From assembly GCA_965223305.1 (NCBI GenBank), contig CBDCWT010000007.1, forward strand, positions 62,001 to 126,000: a stretch of 64,000 bases of DNA, read 5' to 3'. The position numbers were made by a program, and so were the translations under genes. Shown piece after piece: positions 17,551 through 25,607 of the stretch; within the stretch, counting starts at the first letter, position 1, and every line of letters starts with the position of its first letter. The stretch comes from CBDCWT01 sp965223305 (GTDB taxonomy: Bacteria; Planctomycetota; Planctomycetia; Pirellulales; Pirellulaceae). Under the pieces are notes generated by a model. The model was not told where the DNA came from. It worked only from the letters and a program-made list of their open reading frames with translations, and made no database searches.

Positions 17551-17732
17551 GTAGGCCGGAACCAGCGGCGGGAGAGGTTTCTGATTACTCGCCTTGAGTG
17601 ACCGCCGCGCCGTTCCGGCGACAGCGAGGTGTTGCGTTCCGACGCGGTGCATCAGCCGGCGCTCGCCGGAACGGCGCGGCGGAGAAATCCCACGCTCACG
17701 GAGAGCTTCCGGCGCCGCTTGTTCCGGCCTAC
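17551..17732. repeat. Large nested palindrome (family B), copy 1
   Basis: The outer arms are GTAGGCCGGAACCAGCGGC and GCCGCTTGTTCCGGCCTAC. The inner arms are CCGCCGCGCCGTTCCGGCGA and its near-complement ending GGAACGGCGCGGCGG. The gap between guaB and the hopanoid module holds this element and the palindrome at 17756-17828, with no gene. Related copies are at 26982, 28763, 29078 and 37361. Confidence 0.75.
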
Positions 17733-17755
17733 TTCTTGGAGCTGCGTGCTCACAG

Positions 17756-17828
17756 TCGGAACCCGAAGCGTCAGCGAGGGGTGTTAGTGCAACGCAAGTT
17801 ATTCCCTCGCTGACGCTTCGGGTTCCGA
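17756..17828. repeat. Palindrome with 25-bp perfect arms (family F), copy 1
   Basis: Arms at 17756-17780 and 17804-17828 are perfectly complementary (core GGAACCCGAAGCGTCAGCG) around a 23-nt loop. It lies 61 nt beyond the stop of the hpnG-like gene and could act as a transcription end. Copies occur at 32394-32462 and 56965-57037, with a half copy at 32306. Confidence 0.75.
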
Positions 17829-17889
17829 TTGAGCCAAAGGCGCACTAGCACGCGGCAAACTGCAAAGAGCGCAATATTAAAACAGCCGC

Positions 17890-18768
17890 TCACGAGTCGT
17901 GGGGCTCACGCGGCGGCAACTGGGCAATTGTGCTGGACACGAAACGAGCGAGGCGATCTGAAGCCTTGATGGCTTGCTCTTTGAGTTTCCACATGTCCTT
18001 GATGCTGGACGGCCGGTTGAGTGCTGCGGCCGTTGCGGCTCCCAACTTAGAAGCCAGCGATTTCTGGTCCAGCAGCCGTTCGATCTCCCGCGGCAGTTCG
18101 TCGTCGAGTGCATCGCTGATGATGCGGACCGACAAGAACTTCACTTTCTTATCCCGGCATACGTCGGCGACGGCAAGCGTTTCCATGTCGCAGGCGACGG
18201 CGCCGTGGGCGGCGGCGAGTTGTCGTTTTTCGGCAGTGGTACGGATCAGCTGGTCGACAGTCAACAGCCTTCCGCTGTGCAGGCCTGGGGTGGCGCGGAC
18301 TGTCTCGGGGTCGAGATTCAAGCCGGTCTTTAGCTGGGAACCGTGGATGTCAATCACCTCGGTTGCCATGAGGATATGCCCCAGCCGCAGGTCCTCGTGC
18401 AGGGATCCTGCGAAGCCCGCGGAGATGACCCACGCCGGCCGATGGAGATCGATCGCATCAGCAGTCGCGTGGGCAGCCGGTTGCGCGCCTACGCCGGATT
18501 CAACAACTGCTACGCGGCGGTTAGCGAGAAACCCCGCATATTCGACGAAGGAAGCGCAGCGCGAAGACACACATTGAGTCAACAGATCGACGACGCCACC
18601 CGACTCGGCGCCAAGTGCAAACACACATACTACCTCGGCCGGAGGTGGCGCTTGCCATTCCTCTTCACCCTCGGCTCCGGCAGGCTGAGCGGGATCGCTG
18701 AAGGTCTGGCGGATCTGCTGATGCATCGTCTGTCGAAACCAGTTGCTCAGGAGGTAACGCAGCATCAT
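17890..18768 (-). CDS. hpnG: HpnG-like nucleoside phosphorylase (hopanoid side-chain synthesis)
   Basis: A 292-residue PNP/UDP phosphorylase-type enzyme. Key segments: VVCVFALGAESGGVV, WVISAGFAGSLHEDLRLGHIL, VACDMETLAVADVC (base/ribose site) and LSVRIISDALDDELPREI. In hopanoid synthesis HpnG removes adenine from adenosylhopane to give ribosyl-hopane. The ATG at 18768 overlaps the stop of the radical SAM gene (ATGA), which indicates coupling; an ATG at 18789 is also in frame. The C-terminus is longer than in plain MTA/SAH nucleosidases. The assignment relies on both motifs and position beside hpnH and shc. Confidence 0.8.
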   Translation of the reverse strand: MMLRYLLSNWFRQTMHQQIRQTFSDPAQPAGAEGEEEWQAPPPAEVVCVFALGAESGGVVDLLTQCVSSRCASFVEYAGFLANRRVAVVESGVGAQPAAHATADAIDLHRPAWVISAGFAGSLHEDLRLGHILMATEVIDIHGSQLKTGLNLDPETVRATPGLHSGRLLTVDQLIRTTAEKRQLAAAHGAVACDMETLAVADVCRDKKVKFLSVRIISDALDDELPREIERLLDQKSLASKLGAATAAALNRPSSIKDMWKLKEQAIKASDRLARFVSSTIAQLPPREPHDS

Positions 18769-19784
18769 GAGTTCCAGCGAAGCCTCCATCCGACGGTTTT
18801 CCAAAGTCCTCTCAAGCTGCCGAAGGTGGCAGCAACGGCACTCGGTTCGAAGCCGCAATGGACGAGACAGTCACGGCACTTGGGATTGCGACTGTGGTGT
18901 CCGTAGCGCGACCAATCGGTGGTCTCCATCAGTTCCTGGAAAGTCTCGCAGTGCCCTTCGTCGACCAAGTAGCACGGCTTCTGCCAACCCAAGACATTGA
19001 AAGTAGGATTGCCCCACGGTGTGCAATCCAGCTCGTAGTTTCCTTTTAGGAACTCGAGAAAAATCGGTGTCTGGTTGAACCTCCAGCGTCGCTTAAGCGG
19101 ATTGAGGGTGCTGCGGAACAGCTCGCGTGTATCTTCGCGTGACAAGAAATGCCGCTGATCCGGCGCCTTGGCGTAGGCGTATCCGGGCGAAACCGTCATA
19201 CCCTCGACACCCAGCTCCATCAGTTCATCGAAAAACCGTCGCAGCAACGCCGGCTCGGCACCTCGAAATACGGTCGTATTAGTGGTTACTCGGAATCCGC
19301 GTTGTCTTGCCTTACGGATCGCCTGTACGGCCGTATCATACACGCCTGGCCGGCCGACGGCGCGATCGTGCAGCTGGCGGGGGCCGTCCAGGTGAACCGA
19401 AAAAGCCAAGTACTTGGAAACCGAGAAACGCGGCAAGGCGCTCTCCAGCAGGATGGCGTTGGTACAGAGGTAGACAAACTTCTTGCGGGCCACAAGCCCC
19501 GCCACAATCTGTTCGATCTGCGGATGCAGCAGCGGCTCGCCGCCCGGAATCGACACCACGGGCGCGCCGCATTCCTCAACCGCCTGGAAACACTCCTCCG
19601 GACTGAGCTGCCGCCGAAGCACCTCACCGGGATGCTGAATCTTGCCACAGCCGCTGCAGGCCAGGTTGCATCGCAACAACGGCTCCAGCATCAGAACCAA
19701 CGGGTATCGACGGACGCCACGAAGCTTGTGGCTCAGCACGTATCTGGCGACCGTCCAGATTTGGGAAGCAGGTACGTGGGGCAT
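18765..19784 (-). CDS. hpnH: Adenosyl-hopene transferase HpnH (radical SAM)
   Basis: A 339-residue radical SAM enzyme. The iron-sulfur motif CNLACSGC gives Cys39, Cys43 and Cys46, followed by VSIPGGEPLLHPQI (SAM-binding GGE) and TNTTVFRGAEP. The C-terminal half keeps the HpnH signature region PIFLEFLKGNYELDCTPWGN and a Cys cluster near the end (NPKCRDCLVHCG). HpnH joins the 5'-deoxyadenosyl group to diploptene, the first step in making extended hopanoids. It lies 34 nt after shc and overlaps hpnG by 4 nt. Confidence 0.92.
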   Translation of the reverse strand: MPHVPASQIWTVARYVLSHKLRGVRRYPLVLMLEPLLRCNLACSGCGKIQHPGEVLRRQLSPEECFQAVEECGAPVVSIPGGEPLLHPQIEQIVAGLVARKKFVYLCTNAILLESALPRFSVSKYLAFSVHLDGPRQLHDRAVGRPGVYDTAVQAIRKARQRGFRVTTNTTVFRGAEPALLRRFFDELMELGVEGMTVSPGYAYAKAPDQRHFLSREDTRELFRSTLNPLKRRWRFNQTPIFLEFLKGNYELDCTPWGNPTFNVLGWQKPCYLVDEGHCETFQELMETTDWSRYGHHSRNPKCRDCLVHCGFEPSAVAATFGSLRGLWKTVGWRLRWNS

Positions 19785-19818
19785 GAGTGACCGCCTCGGG
19801 CGGAGTTAGGTGTTGCAG

Positions 19819-21816
19819 CTACGGCCGGCTAGCGAATTTGGCGAGGGCCAGCAACGGAAAATAGAGCGGATACATGTGATATCGCAGATAGAAGACGAGT
19901 GGAAAACCGGTTCCAGTGAACTCCGGTTCGTGCCAAGTTCCGTCTGACTGCTGGGTGGCCAGCAAGTGACCGATGCCGCGTCGAGCGGCGGGCAGCGCCG
20001 CACCGCCCGCTGCCAGCAGCCCCAACACGGCCCACGCCGTTTGGGACGGAGTTGGCCTTCCACGGCCCCGTTGAGCGGGATCGGAGTAGCTTTCCGGCGA
20101 TTCTCCCCAACCACCACCCGGTTGCTGATGGTCAACCAGCCAGCTGATGGCGTTGCGGACGATCGGGTCATCCGCAGGGACCTCGGCCGACGCGAGCCCG
20201 GTCAACACCTGCCAGGTGCCGTAGATGTGATTAACGCCCCAGCGACCAAACCAACTGCCGGTAGGTTCTTGCGTAGCGCGCAGGAAGTCGATGCCGCGGT
20301 CGATGACCGGATCTCCCCGCCGCAACCCGAACGGTACGAGTGCTTCGATCACTCGCGCCGTGATGTCAGGCGTGCTGGGGTCGATCATGGCGTTGTGATC
20401 TGCAAATGGAACATGACAGAGGAACTCGTAGTCGTTATCGCGGTCAAAGGCTCCCCACCCACCATCTTTGTTTTGCATCGCGAGCACCCAGTCGACTCCG
20501 CGCCGGCTGGTGGCGGAGATCTGTTCTTCGACCTGCTTGGGCAGACCTCCCGCCGACAAAGCCGCCCGCAGGGCCATCAGGACCATCACCGTATCGTCCA
20601 CGTCGGGATAGAATGCGTTGCGGTGCTCGAAAAACCATCCTGACGCTTCCGCATCAGTAGCGATAGACCAATCGCCGTAGCGGCGCGTTTCTTTGGACAG
20701 CAGCCAGCGGCAGGCTTTGTCGATTGCCGGCTGGATCGTCTCACTGGTCGCTTGTGGATCGGTTGCCGAGAGAGCCCTGACAGTGAGTGCGGTATCCCAT
20801 ACGGGCGACTTGCAAGGTTGCAGGCGAACGGTCCCCGCTTGCTCGATGATCAGTGCGTCGAGCTGACGGTGGCACTCCTGCAGTTGCGGACTCTCGTGTG
20901 TGTAGCCAAGGCATCGGAGTGCGACGATACTCCAAACGATGGGGGGGAAGATAGCCCCCAGACCGTCGCTGTCCTCAAACCGTTCAAGCATCCACTGGCG
21001 CGCTGCCGCCAACGCCTTCTGCCGCAGCGGCCGAACTTTCCAACGCTCGCAGTGTTTAAGCGCCGAGTCGACAGAGCGAAAGAACATCTCCCACATCGGG
21101 ACCCGGATTCGCTCAGAAAGAGCGACCTGCTGCGCGGACGATGGTCGCGGACACCGTAGAGGAGGCCATTCCGCGGGTGGTTGGAGAAACAGCTCAGTGA
21201 TGTTCCGCTCTGCAGGCAGGACGCGGATCGGTTGGAACGCCCAGATTACCGACAACGGGACCAGGATCGTGCGGGACCAGGCACTGACTCTATAGATGTT
21301 CACCGGCGCCCAACGCGGGAGCAAGATCATCTCGGGTGGCACGGCCGGACAATGGTCGTAAGAGAGCTGGCCTAGCAGCGCTAGATAGAAACGCGTGAAA
21401 CTATTGATCTTGTCGGCGCCTCCACTGGCGCGAATCGCATCCCGAGCTCGTCTCATCGGCTCTGCCACCCGTGAGTGCCCGGTCAGTTTCAAGGCGAGAT
21501 AGGCCTTGACGCTAGCGCTTGGCTCGAGCGGCCCGCCGGGGTACAGAGACCAGCCTCCCGAAGGCAGTTGCTGCTGCAGCAGGTACCGGGCCGCCTGCCT
21601 TACCACGTCGCTCTGCTCGCGGCCCAGCCAAGCTTGCAGCAGGATGTACTCGCTTTCGAGTATCGTGTCGCCTTGCAGTTCACCGCACCAGAATCCTGCC
21701 TCGTCCTGTTGGGCGACCAGCCACTGGGCAGCCGACTGAATCGCGGTCTCGAGCTGGCCCGCTGCAACTTCTAAACCGCATTGCGCTGGCTGTTCCCCTC
21801 GCGAAATCGAGCACAT
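19819..21816 (-). CDS. shc: Squalene-hopene cyclase
   Basis: A 665-residue, full-length cyclase that folds squalene into the pentacyclic hopene. The catalytic DXDD appears as YPDVDDT at about residue 404. Many QW motifs are present (QQLPSGGWSLYPGG, QNKDGGWGAF, QEPTGSWFGRWGVNHIYGTW, QQPGGGWGESPESY, QQSDGTWHEPEFTGTGFP). The final RYHMYPLYFPLLAL is the usual membrane-facing end. It is the first gene of a three-gene minus-strand hopanoid operon (shc, hpnH, hpnG). Confidence 0.95.
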   Translation of the reverse strand: MCSISRGEQPAQCGLEVAAGQLETAIQSAAQWLVAQQDEAGFWCGELQGDTILESEYILLQAWLGREQSDVVRQAARYLLQQQLPSGGWSLYPGGPLEPSASVKAYLALKLTGHSRVAEPMRRARDAIRASGGADKINSFTRFYLALLGQLSYDHCPAVPPEMILLPRWAPVNIYRVSAWSRTILVPLSVIWAFQPIRVLPAERNITELFLQPPAEWPPLRCPRPSSAQQVALSERIRVPMWEMFFRSVDSALKHCERWKVRPLRQKALAAARQWMLERFEDSDGLGAIFPPIVWSIVALRCLGYTHESPQLQECHRQLDALIIEQAGTVRLQPCKSPVWDTALTVRALSATDPQATSETIQPAIDKACRWLLSKETRRYGDWSIATDAEASGWFFEHRNAFYPDVDDTVMVLMALRAALSAGGLPKQVEEQISATSRRGVDWVLAMQNKDGGWGAFDRDNDYEFLCHVPFADHNAMIDPSTPDITARVIEALVPFGLRRGDPVIDRGIDFLRATQEPTGSWFGRWGVNHIYGTWQVLTGLASAEVPADDPIVRNAISWLVDHQQPGGGWGESPESYSDPAQRGRGRPTPSQTAWAVLGLLAAGGAALPAARRGIGHLLATQQSDGTWHEPEFTGTGFPLVFYLRYHMYPLYFPLLALAKFASRP

Positions 21817-21902
21817 CCTTTACTCTCTCCTAATCCTTGCTGGTTTTTCCTGTCTTCTGCCTTTCTCGATTTACAGGATCAACAGGATGGCCCGGGGCCA
21901 CG

Positions 21903-22197
21903 ACACAAGATCAGCCGCTGGGCGTTAGCCCACGGTTTCAACCTAACCGGCACTCGATGTGTTTCGGCTCGGCAGGAGCCTCGCCCTCCCGAACGTGACG
22001 GATAACCTCAGACGCCTGCTCCCTACCTCCTGCTCCTGCTTCCTGCTCCTGCTCCTGCTCCCGACCCCCCGGCTCGGCAGGAGCCTCGCCCTCCCGAGCG
22101 TGACGGATAACCTCAGACGCCTGCTCCCTACCTCCTGCTCCTGCTTCCTGCTTCCTGCTCCCGACCCCCGGCTCGGCAGGAACCTCGCCCTCCCGCG
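21903..22197. repeat. Dispersed repeat word and 105/99-bp tandem repeat
   Basis: Behind the shc start lies the dispersed word CAGCCGCTGGGCGTTAGCCC (about 21913-21932). A tandem repeat follows whose units begin GGCTCGGCAG at 21966, 22071 and 22170, so the periods are 105 and 99 bp and the third unit is partial. The 6-bp difference comes from variable runs of the hexamer-like word TGCTCC/TCCTGC inside each unit. No gene was found in this gap. Confidence 0.75.
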
Positions 22198-22213
22198 CCC
22201 TTAACGAATATCC

Positions 22214-24436
22214 TTACCACTGCCGCCAGCCGACCACCTCGAACAATTGGCTGTTCTCTGTTTCAACATCTAGGTGTATGGGGCGCAGGATCTGTTGCTC
22301 TGCGACTAACTCGCGGCGAACGACCTCTCTGGTGACGTAGTCCGAGGAGTAGCCATAGTTACCCGGGCTGCGGTACCGGTCCAGTTCATGCCAATAGACC
22401 ATGACATGGGAAATCCGCTGCCTGCGCAACTCGTCGATCCGCTGTTGACGCGTCCGTCCCCGAAACAGTTGCTCGAAGACGCAATCGTCGAAGCAGGTGT
22501 TGTACAGTACCGGCACGCGCAAGTTAAAGACCTGGGCTTCACCACACAGCAGCGCCCGATGGCCTGGCCGCAGGGTGTGATTTAGGTAAAGGTGAGCTGG
22601 GTGAATGTGGGGATTGTGCTCGTTCAGATCTTCAGGCCCGATCTGCCGCAAATCGTCCAACTTCACCCAAAACCGATTGTCGCCGACCGAGCGCGAGCTG
22701 ATCAAGGTGAGGTTGCTGAGCAAGCTGAATGCCAGCACGCTACCGACTGCGAGGTTCCAGAGCGGATGCCGCCAGCGGGTCACGCCGAGCCCAGCGAGAA
22801 CGGCCACAAACGGCAAGTGGGGGATCAAGAACCGCTCCAGCCTATGCGTGAGCAGCCACCACGCCGAAACCACAAGCAGCAACAACAGGACCGAAACGAT
22901 CACGAACCAGTTTCTGCGATAGGCAACGAATCCTAACAGTCCAAACGGAACAAGCAGCGGGCTGGTGAATTGGCTGCCGACGAGCAGCACGAGACCGCTT
23001 CGCTGCAACGCTGGCCACGACCAATCGCCCTGTTTTGTGCGATGAGCGTTGGTCCATTGTGCAGCCTTGGCCGGTGTTCGTGACTTACCGCCGAACAGGT
23101 CGTAGAGCAACGGATAGGTGGGGTTGCCCGTGAGGACTGCATTCTTGCCAAGCCACAGTCCTGAGCCAACTGAGATACCGAGCAGAAAAACAGCAAGTGC
23201 CAGCCACGATCCAGAACGCTGCGCCCAGAACGTGCCTAGCAGGAACATTGCGGCCGGGAACGCCACGAAGAGGATGGCCGGGTACTTACACGCGATCGCA
23301 GCGCCGGCCAGCCAGCCAGCCAGAACGAGCGGTCCTTTCGTCCGCTCGCCGTCTGCCCCGGCCCAGAGAAACAACGCATGAAAGCAGAGCACCGTGTAGA
23401 GAGCCGAGGCTCCTTCGATCAGTCCGGCCATCGAAACAAATCCCACCCAGGGAGTGGAGAGAAAGACGAGGGCCGCTGCAACGCCGGTTGCCGGCGAGAA
23501 AAAACGCCTCCCGAAGCAGTACACCGCCAGTGTCGTAAGGATGGCATAGACTCCGATCAGAGTCTTGCCAACGAGCGTGCCCCACCACCAGGATTCGTCG
23601 CGGCGGAGGGCCTGCATGCCCACGACGGCCGGCAGCTCTGCGGCCAGCGGCATGTTGCCGTAAACATTGTGCGGCATGAAGTCGACGCTTCCTTGTAGGT
23701 ACCACTCCTTTGGGACCTGCGCGTGATACTCGCGGACATCGAAGTGCCAAGGGGGCAGCATCGATCCCAGCAGGACGGTGGTCGCGAACGGCGCTGCGAG
23801 GACGAGCCCGTAACGGCCGCGGAGAAACCACGGCCCCTGGTCGCGGTCCGGATGCGGCGGCGCCTGACTTCGCCACAACGGCAACAGCGCGCGGCGCCGC
23901 CAGATAGCCACGGCGACCACAAGTCCTGCAGCTGCCAGCGTGACCGAGCCGTATAGCAGGCCACCGGCCAGTCCTACTGCCAGCAGAAACGTCGATAGCA
24001 AGTTCAACCCGATCGCTTGCGCAAATAGATAGTATTCGAGTCGAGTTGTGCCGCGTGCTAAGCCGAGTAGCTCGAGTACCACCGCGCCCGCAGCTAAGGA
24101 GAGGGTCAGCATGCCGGCGCCGCACAGCAGAATGGGTACGCGATCTGCGAGACCGAAACGCCCCCAATCGCCCCCGACCCACTCGGTCAACGGTACTTCC
24201 GGGACCAGCAGCCAGCTCAACCGTATCTGGAGGCCGACTTCGCGAGCGGGGCTCCAGCCGTAGAAAACGAGATAATAGGCGGCGACGAAGACCAAGAACA
24301 GGATCATCCGCAGATTGAACTGTCGTCCGGGCGCCGGCGCGGCTGAAGTCGGTTCTGAGGGCGGAGTGTTCAGGTCTGAAGTCTCGAAGTCGGTGGCAAG
24401 GCGTTGGGCGTGCCGTGTGGACACGCCATCGTTCAT
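22214..24436 (-). CDS. Polytopic GT-C type membrane protein (glycosyltransferase-39-like)
   Basis: A 740-residue protein with about a dozen hydrophobic segments. The first large periplasmic loop holds FDVREYHAQVPKEWYLQG (near residue 234), the acidic motif typical of GT-C enzymes such as ArnT and protein mannosyltransferases, followed by PHNVYGNMPLAAE. The C-terminal 170 residues are soluble (GHRALLCGEAQVFNLRVPVLY). GT-C enzymes move sugars from polyprenyl phosphate to acceptors outside the cytoplasmic membrane; the donor and acceptor here are unknown. The ATG has AGGGG 6 nt upstream. The gene is divergent from the DapA-like gene. Confidence 0.75.
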   Translation of the reverse strand: MNDGVSTRHAQRLATDFETSDLNTPPSEPTSAAPAPGRQFNLRMILFLVFVAAYYLVFYGWSPAREVGLQIRLSWLLVPEVPLTEWVGGDWGRFGLADRVPILLCGAGMLTLSLAAGAVVLELLGLARGTTRLEYYLFAQAIGLNLLSTFLLAVGLAGGLLYGSVTLAAAGLVVAVAIWRRRALLPLWRSQAPPHPDRDQGPWFLRGRYGLVLAAPFATTVLLGSMLPPWHFDVREYHAQVPKEWYLQGSVDFMPHNVYGNMPLAAELPAVVGMQALRRDESWWWGTLVGKTLIGVYAILTTLAVYCFGRRFFSPATGVAAALVFLSTPWVGFVSMAGLIEGASALYTVLCFHALFLWAGADGERTKGPLVLAGWLAGAAIACKYPAILFVAFPAAMFLLGTFWAQRSGSWLALAVFLLGISVGSGLWLGKNAVLTGNPTYPLLYDLFGGKSRTPAKAAQWTNAHRTKQGDWSWPALQRSGLVLLVGSQFTSPLLVPFGLLGFVAYRRNWFVIVSVLLLLLVVSAWWLLTHRLERFLIPHLPFVAVLAGLGVTRWRHPLWNLAVGSVLAFSLLSNLTLISSRSVGDNRFWVKLDDLRQIGPEDLNEHNPHIHPAHLYLNHTLRPGHRALLCGEAQVFNLRVPVLYNTCFDDCVFEQLFRGRTRQQRIDELRRQRISHVMVYWHELDRYRSPGNYGYSSDYVTREVVRRELVAEQQILRPIHLDVETENSQLFEVVGWRQW

Positions 24437-24511
24437 TTTGTGCCCCTGTTAGGCTGAGCTATCATTGAAGAAGCCCTGAGTTTAATCACCTCTTCGACGA
24501 CTGCCGAGCCA

Positions 24512-25528
24512 ATGTCCGCCAACGTGCCGCTGAAAGGCATTTTCACGCCGAATATCGTGCCGCTGGATCCGCGCGGCGAGATCAACGAGCCGGAGCTGCG
24601 GCGGTATGTTGATTGGTTGATCGATCGCGGTGTCCATGGGCTCTATCCCAACGGGTCGACCGGCGAATTCACGCGGTTTACCGCTGAGGAGCGACGCCGG
24701 ATTATCGAGATCATGGCCGATCAAGCGGACGGCCGTGTGCCGATCCTGGCCGGTGCAGCGGAGGCGAACACTCGCGAGACGATCCGAGCTTGCGAACATT
24801 ACTTCGACTTGGGCGTGCGGGCGGTGGCGGTGGTCGCCCCCTTCTACTACAAGCTGTCGGCTCATGGCGTCTATGCCTACTTCAAGGAGATCGCCGACAA
24901 CTCGCCCGTCGACGTGACTCTCTACAACATCCCCATGTTCGCCTCGCCGATCGACGTTCCGACCGTCGAGAAGTTGGCAGGCGAGTGCCCGCGAGTGGCC
25001 GCGATCAAAGATTCCTCAGGCGACCTTCCGCACATGATGCGGATGATTGCGGCGGTTCGACCTACCCGCCCCGATTTCGCCTTCATGACCGGCTGGGACG
25101 CGGCGCTGATGCCCATGCTTTTGATCGGCTGCGATGGAGGGACGAATGCGACCAGCGGCGTCGTTCCTGAGATCACCAAGCGCCTCTACGAACTGACAGT
25201 GCAAGGAAACCTGAGCGAGGCCAGAGACCTGCAATACCGGCTGCTGACGTTGTTCGACGCCATGATTGGATCCTCCGAGTTCCCCGAGGGATTTCGAGCT
25301 GCGCTGAGGCTGCGAGGTATCGAAACGGGCATCGGCCGGCAACCGCAGTCTTTAGTCCAGCAGCAGGCACTCGGGCGGCTCAGCGAACAGCTGCAGTGCC
25401 TGCTGGCAGAGGAAGGGTTCAGCGAGGAGCCTGTCGCGGGCTGCCCGGCCGGCCAACCGGCTGACCCCGAGCAGATTGCCCGAATTGTCAAGAACGTGCT
25501 TGGAGAACTACGCCGGCGAGGTGTATAA
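24512..25528 (+). CDS. DapA-superfamily aldolase/lyase with encapsulation-peptide-like tail
   Basis: A 338-residue protein. Residues 5-290 are a class I TIM-barrel of the dihydrodipicolinate synthase/N-acetylneuraminate lyase superfamily: GSTGEF, the Tyr of LYNIPM (Y138) and the Schiff-base Lys of AAIKDSSGD (K166). The true substrate is not evident. After the barrel comes a Gly/Pro/Ala linker (PVAGCPAGQPA) and a final amphipathic helix DPEQIARIVKNVLGELRRR, which looks like the targeting peptides of bacterial microcompartment cargo. Ordinary DapA ends before this. A Rho-independent terminator follows directly, so the gene is probably monocistronic. Confidence 0.85.
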   Translation: MSANVPLKGIFTPNIVPLDPRGEINEPELRRYVDWLIDRGVHGLYPNGSTGEFTRFTAEERRRIIEIMADQADGRVPILAGAAEANTRETIRACEHYFDLGVRAVAVVAPFYYKLSAHGVYAYFKEIADNSPVDVTLYNIPMFASPIDVPTVEKLAGECPRVAAIKDSSGDLPHMMRMIAAVRPTRPDFAFMTGWDAALMPMLLIGCDGGTNATSGVVPEITKRLYELTVQGNLSEARDLQYRLLTLFDAMIGSSEFPEGFRAALRLRGIETGIGRQPQSLVQQQALGRLSEQLQCLLAEEGFSEEPVAGCPAGQPADPEQIARIVKNVLGELRRRGV

Positions 25529-25532
25529 GGGA

Positions 25533-25558
25533 GGGGAGCGTTCCGCTCCTTTTCTTTT
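25533..25558 (+). terminator. Intrinsic terminator after the DapA-like gene
   Basis: The stem GGAGCG (25535-25540) pairs with CGCTCC (25544-25549) around a TTC loop and is followed by TTTTCTTTT. It begins only a few bases after the stop codon. Confidence 0.8.
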
Positions 25559-25607
25559 GCCATCCTCGTCCTTACCGCTGGCCACGACTGTTCCGTAGGA
25601 GGCAACG

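Noticed and set aside
23286..24182. Minus-strand open frame inside the GT-C membrane protein gene
   Set aside because: Out-of-frame shadow with Arg-rich product and no ribosome site.
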